From: Polyangium fumosum
GTDB lineage: Bacteria; Myxococcota_A; Polyangia; Polyangiales; Polyangiaceae
Assembly: GCF_005144585.1 (NCBI RefSeq)
Contig: NZ_SSMQ01000063.1
Span: forward strand, 1 to 64,000
Reading direction: 5' to 3'
Length of the DNA stretch: 64,000 nt
Positions within the stretch are counted from its first letter, which is position 1. Every line of letters starts with the position of its first letter. The notes under the pieces are model-generated. The model saw nothing but the letters and a program-made list of their open reading frames with translations, was not told where the DNA came from and did not search any database. Of this stretch, positions 40,707 through 50,787 are shown one piece after another. A program made the translations under genes and the position numbers.

Positions 40707-42284
40707 ATGACGTCGCGTCGTGTGCTCGCACCCTCGTGGAACCCTCGCCCGTGGATCACTGGTGCCGCGCGGATGCTCGTGGGCGCCGCTCTGCGGTTCT
40801 TTCGGTGCGGGCTGCTGGGGCTCGTCGCTTTTGGCGTTTCGGTAGGGCTCCTCGGGTGCGGCGCGGCGCGCGTGCCGACGGAGGCTTGGGCGCAGGAGCT
40901 ACACGGAAAGAGCGTGTTTCGCGTCTGCCGGCGTCATCCCCGCGTCGGCCCGCATGCGCGCGCCTGGTACGAGATCGGGGACGGGGTGCATCGACCGGCA
41001 TTCGAGCCGCTCGAAAAGCTCCTGGAAAACCCTTCGGTCAAGGCCGTCTTTATCCATGATCCCCACGCGCCGCCGGAGAGCCGGAGGCTCCTCGGGCTCG
41101 CGTACCAGGATCTGCCCTGCGACAAGCCGCCGCCGCCACCGCCGCCTCCGGAGAAGATTGCGGCGAAAGAGCCGGAAGCCACGCCGGCCAAGCGTACGAC
41201 GGTCCGAATCGAGACGCGGACGTCGGCGATACGGCCCTGCGAGAGGCCTCGCAATAGGCCTCCGGATCAGCGTTACCTCGGGCAAACGGCGCCCACGCCT
41301 GCGCCCGCGCCGGGGATGAGCGCGCCGTGTCCGCCGCCTCCGCCCGGGAGTACATACGAGGAACAGAAAGTCAACCTGGCGCGGAGGGACGCCGAGGAGG
41401 AGGCGAGGCGCACGGGGGAGCGGATCGGGCGCGCGTGGGGGGCGACGCTCGGCAAGGCGGCTGGAGTGAAGGACTCCATCGACGTCACGTATTTAGGAAA
41501 CTTCGATTATGACATTCGGGACAAACCTGATGCCCAAGTCTTCGAAGACATCCGGACCAGTCTCGCCAAACAACTCGATGCAATCCCCGACCTGCCGACA
41601 TACGACGACGAGCGGCTCGCCACGATCGCCTGGGAGGGCTTCCTCAAGGGGTATGGGCGAGGCTGGGCGGACGCCGAGCTGAAATTCGCGATCGTGAACG
41701 CCCTGGCGGACACCTTGTTGATGGTCGCCTCCGGGGGAGCGGCGGCCCTGGAGACCGCGGGGGCGAGGGTGCTGCGGGTCGCCCAGCAGAGGCTCCGGAG
41801 CATGCCGGTGTTCCTGCCGAGCGCTGCGGGCGGACCGGGCGGGTTCTTGCGGCGGCCGAAGCTGCCGGGTCCGCCGGCCGCGATCCCGCCGAAGGCAGCG
41901 GCGCCGCCCAGCGGGACGACGGTCACGACGACGACGAAGCCGGTCACGGGGCCGAACGGCGCGGCGGGGCAGGCGAGGACGGCGACGATCCGGAACGGTC
42001 ACCTCGCGGGCAAGAAACACCCCGAGACCGGCGTGCCCTTCGATGCCGAGGGGTATCCCGATTTCAAGGCTGCCGGGGTCGTAAAAAAGGAGGTAAAGAT
42101 CGCCCAGACGGGGAAACGGCCTAAGGACGAAAAGCTGGCAAACGACGCAGCGGGAATCGACGTGACGCCGAAAGACCATACGTGGCATCATCATCAGGAT
42201 GGGAAGACGATGCAGCTCGTGCCCACAGATATCCACAAGGCCACGGGCCATACCGGCGGGGTCGCAAATCAAAGGAGACCATGA
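40707..42284 (+). CDS. Polymorphic toxin lipoprotein 3 with C-terminal WHH-type HNH nuclease
   Basis: A paralog of toxins 1 and 2, 525 residues from ATG 40707 (GTG 40695 is the longest alternative). The lipobox is GLLGC (Cys51). The Pro-rich domain, the helical stretch (QRLRSMPVFLPSAAGGPGGFL) and the linker are nearly those of toxin 2. The 35-residue patch just before AKQLDAIPDLPTYDDE is unique (VKDSIDVTYLGNFDYDI). The C-terminus is a WHH nuclease close to that of toxin 1: HPETGVPFDAEGYPDF, HTWHHHQDG, MQLVPTDIH and HTGG. SMI1-type immunity follows after one base, as in cassette 1. Confidence 0.82.
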   Translation: MTSRRVLAPSWNPRPWITGAARMLVGAALRFFRCGLLGLVAFGVSVGLLGCGAARVPTEAWAQELHGKSVFRVCRRHPRVGPHARAWYEIGDGVHRPAFEPLEKLLENPSVKAVFIHDPHAPPESRRLLGLAYQDLPCDKPPPPPPPPEKIAAKEPEATPAKRTTVRIETRTSAIRPCERPRNRPPDQRYLGQTAPTPAPAPGMSAPCPPPPPGSTYEEQKVNLARRDAEEEARRTGERIGRAWGATLGKAAGVKDSIDVTYLGNFDYDIRDKPDAQVFEDIRTSLAKQLDAIPDLPTYDDERLATIAWEGFLKGYGRGWADAELKFAIVNALADTLLMVASGGAAALETAGARVLRVAQQRLRSMPVFLPSAAGGPGGFLRRPKLPGPPAAIPPKAAAPPSGTTVTTTTKPVTGPNGAAGQARTATIRNGHLAGKKHPETGVPFDAEGYPDFKAAGVVKKEVKIAQTGKRPKDEKLANDAAGIDVTPKDHTWHHHQDGKTMQLVPTDIHKATGHTGGVANQRRP

Positions 42285-42285
42285 C

Positions 42286-42801
42286 ATGCAGATCCACGAC
42301 CGCGGAGAACCCCTGAGCGAGCAGTCCCTCCAGGAGCTGGAGGAGAAGCTCGGCGCGCGCCTGCCCGAGCCCTATCGCCGGTTCTTGCAGGAATACAATG
42401 GAGGCCGGCCAGAGCCGGACATCCTCGACATCGCCGGTGCTCCCTTCGGGGGCGCGAGCGTCAGGGAGATCTTCGGCGTGGGAACGGAGCGCAAGTGCGG
42501 CGATCTCTTGTGGAACAAGGAGACGCTCGACGGTGCCTTCGCCGAGGATTGGCTCCCCATCGCCGACGATTCGAGCGGAGACATCTACTGCATCGTCACC
42601 AAGGGGGAGGATCGAGGCCACGTGTACTTTCTCGACTACTACGCGAGCTGGGAAGCCTACTTCGTCGCCAGCGACTTCGACGCGTTCCTCCAGAAACTGC
42701 GAGCGTGGACGCCCGAGGAGCTCGCCGAGATCAAAAAACTCGCTGCGGAGAACGCGGCGGCGAACGCCGTGGAGCTTGACCCCGACAAACCTGTCGCGTA
42801 G
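42286..42801 (+). CDS. SMI1/KNR4-family immunity protein 3
   Basis: A 171-residue SMI1/KNR4 protein, close to the one at 36556. The first 50 residues and the C-terminal third are nearly the same. The middle (about 57-85, around GTERKCGDLLWNKETLDGAFAEDWLP) differs and is the likely toxin-recognition surface. It starts at ATG 42286 with AAAGGAG just upstream. It is the likely antidote of the WHH toxin of cassette 3. The C-terminus DPDKPVA is the one preserved in the remnant at 40164. Confidence 0.85.
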   Translation: MQIHDRGEPLSEQSLQELEEKLGARLPEPYRRFLQEYNGGRPEPDILDIAGAPFGGASVREIFGVGTERKCGDLLWNKETLDGAFAEDWLPIADDSSGDIYCIVTKGEDRGHVYFLDYYASWEAYFVASDFDAFLQKLRAWTPEELAEIKKLAAENAAANAVELDPDKPVA

Positions 42802-42818
42802 GGTGCGCGGCGAGAGAC

Positions 42819-43499
42819 ATGGACGACCAACTCGACCTCGGCCAAGCGTACGCGCCGCCTGTCGCGTCGCCGCCCGTCGCGCCCCTCCCCGACGTGATCT
42901 CGCCCTACGATAGGATCGTGAGGTTCTCTTTCCCGGTCGGCGCCGTGGTCGGGCTGGTCATGGGCAGCGTGGTGTATCTCCAGTCCGCCAACGCGCTGAG
43001 CGTCTTCAATGCGCAGAGAAACGCCCCGGGAATCGTATGCGTCGCCGTGCTTCGCGGGATCGGCCCCGCAAGCGCCGTGCTTGCCGTATCCCTCACGGCG
43101 GCCGTCCTCCTCCATCGCGCGGGGCGCAGGGCGAGCGGACCCCTCGAGGTCGATCACGCGCGCGTGCTCCTCGTCCTGGCGACGTTCCCCCTCCTCAGCG
43201 TCGTCACGACGCTGTTCTGCATCCTCGCCTCCGTGCTGCTGTGGCTGGCAGAACCCGCGGGGACGCCGAGCGAGTATCTGGCATCCCTGTCCGATTTCAT
43301 GAGATGGCCGGATCCCGCATTCGGCCTGGTCGTGGCCGCAGGCAGCGGGGGGTTTCTCACGTGCCTGCTCCGCATCGGGGCAAAGTGGCTCACCACGAAG
43401 AAACACGGCCTCGCCCTGAAGCTCTTCGTCGCGTATCTCTCGCTCGCCATCCCCAATGCTTTGCTACGAGCGATCTTCTTGCTCGTGGACCCGGCTTGA
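42819..43499 (+). CDS. Multi-pass membrane protein at the end of the toxin array
   Basis: A 226-residue protein with a Pro-rich cytoplasmic N-terminus (AYAPPVASPPVAPLP) and about five hydrophobic segments near residues 38-55, 70-98, 115-145, 160-180 and 200-222. It starts 17 bases after the SMI1 gene of cassette 3, so it is in the same transcript. Truncated copies of its start lie after cassettes 1 and 2, which suggests that toxin-immunity-membrane protein was the original three-gene unit. No family recognised; a helper for delivery, membrane protection or immunity is possible. Its 3' end overlaps the P450 gene by 36 bases. Confidence 0.7.
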   Translation: MDDQLDLGQAYAPPVASPPVAPLPDVISPYDRIVRFSFPVGAVVGLVMGSVVYLQSANALSVFNAQRNAPGIVCVAVLRGIGPASAVLAVSLTAAVLLHRAGRRASGPLEVDHARVLLVLATFPLLSVVTTLFCILASVLLWLAEPAGTPSEYLASLSDFMRWPDPAFGLVVAAGSGGFLTCLLRIGAKWLTTKKHGLALKLFVAYLSLAIPNALLRAIFLLVDPA

Positions 43500-44840
43500 G
43501 CCGCGCCGCTCCATGACGAGCGGCATTCCACGAGAAGGCGCGATCGTCACCCCGCGACGGACCTCGTGCACCTTGCCGAAGAGCGGCAAACGCAGCTCCG
43601 CGCGCGCGAGGATCGTGGCGAGGATCATCTTCATCTCATAAAGCGCGAAGGCCATCCCAATGCAGCGGCGAATGCCGCCGCCGAAGGGGAGCCACTCGTG
43701 GGGCGCGAATCGCTGGCGCAAAAAGCGGTCGGGATCGAAGCGCGTCGGATCCGGGTAGAGGTCGGGCCTTCGGTGAATGAGGTAAATCGAGACGAGCGCG
43801 GGCGTGCCGGCTTCGAGATCATGCCCGCCGATGCGCATGGGCCGCTGGAGGAGGCGGCCGACCATCGGCACCACAGGCTGCAAGCGCAACGTCTCCCGCG
43901 CCGTCGCGTCGAGCAGCGCGCAGCGGGCAATCCGCTCGGGCGCGAGATCCGGCAGCGCGCCCTCCGTTTCGAGCTCGCGCACGAGGCGCGCGACCAGGCT
44001 CTTCGAGGCGAGGATCCACCGCAGCCCCCAGGAGAGCGCGGTGGCCGTGGTCTCGTGGCCGGCGACGAGCAGCGTCATGAGCTCGTCGCGCAGCTCGCCG
44101 TCGCTCATGGGCTCGCCCGCCTCGTCGCGCGCGTCGAGCAGGAGTGAGAGGATGTCGTCCCCGCGCTCGCCCGAGGTCCGGCGGCGTCGGATCTCCGCGT
44201 AGAGCATTTCGTCGGCCTCGTGGAGGGCCCGGACCAGGCTGTTCCAGCGCGTGAGGGGGCCGAGGTCCCGCTGGAACAGGGGCACGAGGAAGATCGGGTT
44301 CGTCGCGAGCTCGAGGATCTCCACGAGCCGCTCGCGCAATCGGTGGAAAAGCTCGCCCTCGCCGATGCCGAAGACGACGCGCAAGATGACGTCGAGCGTG
44401 ATCGCCTGCAGGCGCTCGTGCACCGGGAAACGCTCGCGCGCGGGCCAGCCGGCGATCGAGGCCTCGGTGAGGGCGATCATGCGCGCGCCATAGGACGACA
44501 TGCGCTCGCCGTGCAAGGGCGGCATGAGCAGCTTTCGCTGGCGCAGGTGCTCTTTGCCGTCGAGCAGGAGGAGCGAGGCTTTTCCGAGGATCGGCCCGAG
44601 CACCGCGTTGACCTGCCCCGCATGCGCGTCGTCCGGGCCAAGGGCAAAAATCTCCTTCGCGGCGTCGGGGTGGTGGAAGACCACGGCGGGCTTGGGATTG
44701 GCCGGAAAGCGCATCGTGAAGACGTCCGGGTACCGCTTGGCCATGGCCTCGAGGAAGGGGAACGGGCGGTAGAGATACGGCACGAGGGTGAAGGCCGAGG
44801 GCAGGGGGAGTCCGGGCAGGGGCCGCATGGGGCGCAGCAT
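43464..44840 (-). CDS. Cytochrome P450
   Basis: A 458-residue P450 monooxygenase. The I-helix oxygen-binding motif is AGHETTATAL, the K-helix is ETLR, a PERF-like segment appears as FDPDRF, and the heme ligand Cys393 lies in FGGGIRRCIGMAFA. Overall style is near CYP102/CYP110-like bacterial class enzymes with a hydrophobic, Pro-rich N-terminus (MRPLPGLPLPS). ATG 44840 or 44828 may be the start; neither has a strong ribosome binding site. No ferredoxin or reductase gene is adjacent, so redox partners are elsewhere. It is divergent from the oxidoreductase gene. Substrate unknown, perhaps fatty acid or terpenoid. Confidence 0.92.
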   Translation of the reverse strand: MLRPMRPLPGLPLPSAFTLVPYLYRPFPFLEAMAKRYPDVFTMRFPANPKPAVVFHHPDAAKEIFALGPDDAHAGQVNAVLGPILGKASLLLLDGKEHLRQRKLLMPPLHGERMSSYGARMIALTEASIAGWPARERFPVHERLQAITLDVILRVVFGIGEGELFHRLRERLVEILELATNPIFLVPLFQRDLGPLTRWNSLVRALHEADEMLYAEIRRRRTSGERGDDILSLLLDARDEAGEPMSDGELRDELMTLLVAGHETTATALSWGLRWILASKSLVARLVRELETEGALPDLAPERIARCALLDATARETLRLQPVVPMVGRLLQRPMRIGGHDLEAGTPALVSIYLIHRRPDLYPDPTRFDPDRFLRQRFAPHEWLPFGGGIRRCIGMAFALYEMKMILATILARAELRLPLFGKVHEVRRGVTIAPSRGMPLVMERRGSSRVHEQEDRS

Positions 44841-44931
44841 AGGGGGGATTCCGAAAGAGGGAAGGGGCGGCGCGCGGACGGTTGCTCGGGGCGCCCCGGC
44901 CGGATAGGGTGCGCCGCGAGAGGAGTTGACG

Positions 44932-45945
44932 ATGACTGAAGTGAACCGTTCCTGGCGGCTCGCCGCGCGCCCCGAGGGGATGATCAAAGACAGCGATTTC
45001 ACCTGGCACGAGGAGCCTTTGCCGGCCGAGCTCGGGCCGGGGCAGATCCTCGTCGAGACGTTGTATCTCTCGGTGGATCCGACGCAGCGGATCTGGATCG
45101 AGCGTGACTCGTACCTGCCGGCCGTGGCGATCGGCGAGGTGGTGCGCGCGGGCGGCGTCGCGCGTGTGCTCCGTTCGAGCCTGCCCGGCTTCTCGCCGGG
45201 GGATCTCGTGTTCGGGATGACGGGGTGGCAAACCCACGCCGTGATCGAGCCCTCGATCCGCGGCCCGCGGAAGCTGCCGGAGGGCGTGTCGCCGACGATG
45301 GCGGTCTCGCTCTTCGGGCTGACGGGGCTCACCGCATATTTCGGGCTGCTCGACGTGGGGCAACCGAAGGAAGGGGAGACCGTCGTCGTCTCGGGCGCGG
45401 CGGGCGCGACGGGCAATGCAGTGGGGCAGATCGCGAAGATCAAGGGGTGCCGGGTCGTGGGCATCGCGGGCGGCCCGCAGAAGTGCGCGTGGCTCAAGGA
45501 CGATCTCGGGTTCGACGCGGTGATCGATTACAAGTCCGAGGACGTCGCCAAGCGGCTGGGCGAGCTCTGCCCGAACGGCATCGACGTGTATTTCGACAAC
45601 GTCGGCGGGTCCATCCTGGAGGCCGCGCTCTCGCACCTCGCCATGCGCGGGCGGGTCGTGCTCTGCGGCTCGATCGGCGACTACAACAATGCGACGGGCT
45701 CGACCGGGCCGAGGAACCTCATGAACCTCGTCATGAAGCGCGGCCGCATGGAGGGCTTCCTCGTGAGCGACTACGCCGCGCGGTTCGGCGAAGCCATCGG
45801 CGACCTCGCGCGGTGGGCAGCCGAAGGGCGCATCAAGGATCGCGTCGACGTCGTGGAGGGCCTCGAGAACGCGCCGGCCGCGCTCCGGCGCCTCTTCACC
45901 GGGGCGAACACCGGCAAACAGCTCATCAAGGTGGCGGCAGGCTGA
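44932..45945 (+). CDS. NADP-dependent MDR oxidoreductase (PTGR/CurA-like)
   Basis: A 337-residue zinc-independent medium-chain reductase, of the family of prostaglandin/leukotriene reductases and bacterial CurA that reduce the double bond of alpha,beta-unsaturated ketones with NADPH. YLSVDPTQRIW near the start, VSGAAGATGNAVGQIAKIKGC (nucleotide motif) and DVYFDNVGG are hallmarks. ATG 44932 has GAGAGGAG upstream. It is divergent from the P450 gene with 91 bases between, which might reflect joint regulation; no other biosynthetic genes are near. Confidence 0.9.
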   Translation: MTEVNRSWRLAARPEGMIKDSDFTWHEEPLPAELGPGQILVETLYLSVDPTQRIWIERDSYLPAVAIGEVVRAGGVARVLRSSLPGFSPGDLVFGMTGWQTHAVIEPSIRGPRKLPEGVSPTMAVSLFGLTGLTAYFGLLDVGQPKEGETVVVSGAAGATGNAVGQIAKIKGCRVVGIAGGPQKCAWLKDDLGFDAVIDYKSEDVAKRLGELCPNGIDVYFDNVGGSILEAALSHLAMRGRVVLCGSIGDYNNATGSTGPRNLMNLVMKRGRMEGFLVSDYAARFGEAIGDLARWAAEGRIKDRVDVVEGLENAPAALRRLFTGANTGKQLIKVAAG

Positions 45946-46037
45946 CGCCTTTCCACGGGGGGGGCGCCTCGCCCTCCGGCGATCGCCACGTCCCCGCGTA
46001 GGGAGCCCGCCTCGGGCACCGTCCAAGGGGAACGATC

Positions 46038-47345
46038 ATGACATCTCCTCGAACCAACGAGCCGACCGGCGGGGATCCCGAGGTCCTCCAGGTCGTCGCG
46101 CGGGGCAAACGGCGGCGGCTGCCGTGGGTGCTGCTCGCCGCCGTCCTCGTCGCCGGCGGCGGGGGCGGCTTCTACATGTGGAAGAAGAAGACCGCCGCCG
46201 CCGCGGAAGGCACGAAGTACCAGTCGCAGAAGGTCGAGCGCGGCGACCTCCGGGTGACCGTCACCGCCACCGGCACGCTGAAGGCGCGGAACACCGTGGA
46301 GGTCGGCGCGGAGATCACGGGCCGCGTCCTCGAAGTCCACGTCAATTTCAACGACAAGGTGACGAAGGGCCAGATCCTCGCGGAGATCGACACCGAGCAA
46401 TACACGGCCCGGATCGAGGAGGCGACGGCGCAGCTCGCCTCGGCGAACGCCTCGCTCATGAACGCGCGCACCACGGCGAGCGAGAACAAGCTGAAGCTCA
46501 CGCGGGCCGAGGGGATGCTGGCGCAGGGGCTCGCGCCGGCGCAGGACGTCGAGACCGCGCAGGCGAACTACAAGCGCGCCGAGGCGCAGGTGGCGTCGTC
46601 GTCCTCGCAGGTGACGCTCGCACAGGCGTCGCTCAAGGTCGCGAAGACGAACCTTTCGAAGGCGGTCATTCGCTCGCCGATCGACGGGGTCGTGCTGAAC
46701 CGCGCGGTCGAGCCGGGCCAGACCGTGACCTCGGGCATGCAGACGCCGGTGCTCTTCGTGCTCGCGGCGGACCTCGGTCAGCTCCAGCTCAACGTGCAGG
46801 TCGACGAGGCCGACGTGGGCTCGGTGAAAGAGGGGCAGGAGGCGAGCTTCACGGTCGACGCGTACGCGCAGCAATCGTTCGTGTCGAAGGTGCTCGCCGT
46901 GAAGAACATGCCAACGACGGGGACGACCGTGGTCACGTACGAGGCGTGGCTCTCGGTCGACAACACGAAAGGATTGCTCCGGCCCGGGATGACGGCGACG
47001 GCGACGGTCGTGGTCGACGAGCGCAAGAACGTGCTGCTCGTCGCGAATGCGGCCTTGCGGTTCAACCCGAACCGGAAGACGACGAGCACGCAGCAGCAGG
47101 GCATCTCGGTGAACCAGTTCTTGCCGACGGGGGGCCGGCCGGGGATGGGGCAGCAAAAGCGCCCGACGGGCACGGGCACGGGCGCGCCACGTGAGCCGGC
47201 GCTCTGGCTGCCGACGGGCGGTGAGCCTCGCCGGGTGAAAGTGGAGGTCGGCGCGACGGACGGCATTCGCACGGAGGTCCGCTCGGAGGAGATCTCCGAG
47301 GGGACCGACATCGTGGTGAGCATGACCGAGGCGCCGCGTGGCTGA
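46038..47345 (+). CDS. Periplasmic adaptor (MacA/HlyD-like membrane fusion protein)
   Basis: A 435-residue adaptor of a MacAB-type exporter. It has a basic cytoplasmic N-terminus and one membrane segment (about 28-47). The lipoyl half-motif GTLKARNTVEVGAEITGRV is followed by a coiled-coil hairpin with many Ala/Glu (about 120-200), the second lipoyl half IRSPIDGVVLNRAVEPGQTV and a beta-barrel domain. A Gly/Thr/Gln-rich insertion near residue 345-390 is unusual. AAGGGG precedes ATG 46038. The 3' end overlaps the ATPase gene by eight bases. Confidence 0.9.
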   Translation: MTSPRTNEPTGGDPEVLQVVARGKRRRLPWVLLAAVLVAGGGGGFYMWKKKTAAAAEGTKYQSQKVERGDLRVTVTATGTLKARNTVEVGAEITGRVLEVHVNFNDKVTKGQILAEIDTEQYTARIEEATAQLASANASLMNARTTASENKLKLTRAEGMLAQGLAPAQDVETAQANYKRAEAQVASSSSQVTLAQASLKVAKTNLSKAVIRSPIDGVVLNRAVEPGQTVTSGMQTPVLFVLAADLGQLQLNVQVDEADVGSVKEGQEASFTVDAYAQQSFVSKVLAVKNMPTTGTTVVTYEAWLSVDNTKGLLRPGMTATATVVVDERKNVLLVANAALRFNPNRKTTSTQQQGISVNQFLPTGGRPGMGQQKRPTGTGTGAPREPALWLPTGGEPRRVKVEVGATDGIRTEVRSEEISEGTDIVVSMTEAPRG

Positions 47346-48047
47346 GCCGCCTCGCGCGGACGCGCCCTCTCCGATCGTCGAGTTCCGGCGCGTCGAGAAG
47401 ATCTACGGCGAGGGCGAGTCCGAGGTGCGCGCGCTCGACGGCGTCGACATGCGCATCGAGCGCGGGGAGTTCGTGAGCATCATGGGGTCCTCCGGCTCGG
47501 GCAAATCGACCGCCATGAACATGATCGGTTGTCTCGACGTCCCCACGTCCGGCGCGTACCTCTTCCGCGGCGTCAACGTCTGCGACCTCGATCAGGACCA
47601 GCGCGCGCTGCTCCGGCGCCATTTCATCGGGTTCGTCTTCCAGGGGTTCAACCTGCTCGCGCGGACGACGGCGCTCGAGAACGTGGAATTGCCGCTCGTC
47701 TACCGGCGCGTGCCGGCGGAGGAGCGGAAGAAGAGGGCGCTCCGGGCGCTCGATCTCGTGGGCCTCTCGTCGCGCGCGGGGCATACGAGCGCGAAGCTCT
47801 CGGGCGGTCAGCAGCAGCGCGTCGCCATTGCGCGGGCGCTCGTGACCGAGCCGTCCTTGCTCCTCGCGGACGAGCCGACCGGCAACCTCGATACCGCGCG
47901 CAAGGCCGAGATCATGGAGCTCATGGTCCAGTTGAACCGCGAGCACGGCATCACCGTGGTCATGGTGACGCACGAGCCGGACATGGCCGAATACGGGACG
48001 CGGACCATCGTGTTTCGTGACGGCAAAATCATCTCGGGGAATGGCTG

Positions 48048-48048
<1 letters not shown>
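47338..48048 (+). CDS. ABC exporter ATPase (MacB/LolD type)
   Basis: A 236-residue ATPase from GTG 47338. Walker A is GSSGSGKST, the Q-loop is FVFQGFN, the signature is [15 protein letters not shown], Walker B is [12 protein letters not shown] and the H-loop is VMVTHE. The position between the adaptor and permease, with overlaps at both ends (8 bases and TGATG), fixes its role as motor of the tripartite pump. In E. coli MacB this domain is fused with the permease; here they are separate. Confidence 0.94.
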
Positions 48049-49245
<1,197 letters not shown>

Positions 49246-49253
<8 letters not shown>

Positions 49254-50784
49254 AACGTCGAAATGGTGCGTCGCCGTGTGTTCGCTCGCGCTCGCCCTCT
49301 CCTCCGCGGACGCGTTCGCCCAGCAGACGCCGAGCGCGTCGAGCCGGCCGGGCTCGCCCGTGGTCCACGAGATCACGGAGAACGACGTCATCCTGCTCGT
49401 GCTCCGGCACAACCCCGACGTCGCTTCGGCCATTCTCTCGGAGAAACAAGCGGCGATCTTGGTGCGGGCGCAGGAGGTGCGGTATCCGTTCGTGCTCACG
49501 GCGAACGGGGGATACACGCACAGCGCGTCGCCCGCGCTCGGGCGGGATGGCCAGGTCTCGGTCGGCGAGCGTGACGTCTTCTCGCTGAACGCGGCGCTGC
49601 GGAAGGATTTCGCGACCGGCACGGTGATGTCGCTCTCGGTCCAGAGCAGCCGCAGCTCGACGTCGAACCCCGTCGGTGAGCTCGTCACGGCGGGCGCGGC
49701 GGGCGTGGGGTATTCGATGTCGACGCGGCTCTCGCTCACGCAGCCCATCCTCCGCGGCGCGGGGACGCGGATGGGCGAGGCCGGGCTCCGGGCCGCGGAG
49801 CTCGATCGCGCTGCGGCGCACGAGGGGCGCGAGCGTGTGGCGAGCGAGGTTGTGCGTGACGCGCTGACCGCGTACTGGGAGCTCTGGTATGCGTCGCGCT
49901 CGCTCGGCATCGAGCAGGCCGCGCGAGACTTCGCGAAGGTCGAGCGGGACGCGGCCGATCAGCGGCGCGAGAGGGGCGCGCTCGCGGCCGTCGACGTCCT
50001 CTCGTACGAGACGCGCATCGCGACGCTCGGCGAGTCGGTCACGTCGGCGGAGCTGTCCGAGCTTCAGCGGGGGCTCGAGCTCGCGCAGATCCTCGCCGTC
50101 ATCGATCCGAACGTGCGCCTGCGCGCGGCCGGCAGCCCCGACAGCCCGCCGGTGCCGACCGTGGCGGAGGTGGAGAAGGCGCTCACCTCGCTCTCGCCGG
50201 AGCTCAAGGAGCTCGAGGCGCGCGTCGCCTCGGCCGAGTCGCGCGCGCAGGTGGCGGGCGACGCGTATCGACCGCGGCTCGACGTGGAGGGCTACGTGGA
50301 GCTCCGTGGCCTCGGCAATGGCAGCATCGCGCCGGCGTTCGCGCAGATCGGGACGTTCGGCGCCGTCGGCGGGTATGTAGGGTTCGTCTTCGAGGCGCCG
50401 CTCACGACCGCGCGGGAATCGGCGGAGGTCGAGAATGCGCGCATCAACGCGCAGATCTCGAAGAACCAGCTCGAATCGGCGCGCAGCCGGATCCGCATCC
50501 TCGCGCTCCGCCTCGTCGCGCAGCTCGAATCCGCGGAGGCCCGGCGCGCGGCGGCGGCGCAGACGGTGGCCATCGCCGAGCGGCAACTCGAAGCCGAGCG
50601 CGCGCGCTTCGCGCTCGGCGCGTCGACGCCGCTCCAGGTGCAACAAGCCGAAGACTCGCTTCGCACCTCGCGCCTGCGCGTCACGCGGGCGACGGTCGAT
50701 CGCACCCAGGCCTTGCTCGCGCTGGAGCACGCGATGGGGCGCATCGCGGCGCGGATCGGCGACGGTTCTACGCCGTCGAAATGA
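49246..50784 (+). CDS. TolC-family outer-membrane channel
   Basis: A 512-residue outer-membrane efflux protein. The signal peptide ends near AFAQQ (residue 25). Two duplicated OEP halves are seen, each with long Ala/Glu/Arg-rich helices: [33 protein letters not shown] in the first, and the C-terminal half with [42 protein letters not shown]. It completes the adaptor-ATPase-permease operon. The gene converges on 50788 with three bases between stops. Confidence 0.9.
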
Positions 50785-50787
50785 ACG

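Noticed and set aside
34992-43499. A prophage or integrated element carrying the toxin array
   Set aside because: No integrase, phage structural gene, tRNA or flanking att-like repeat was seen; the repeats present are explained by cassette duplication.
43464-45945. A secondary-metabolite gene cluster around the P450
   Set aside because: Only a P450 and one reductase are present, with no synthase, NRPS, PKS or terpene cyclase gene.
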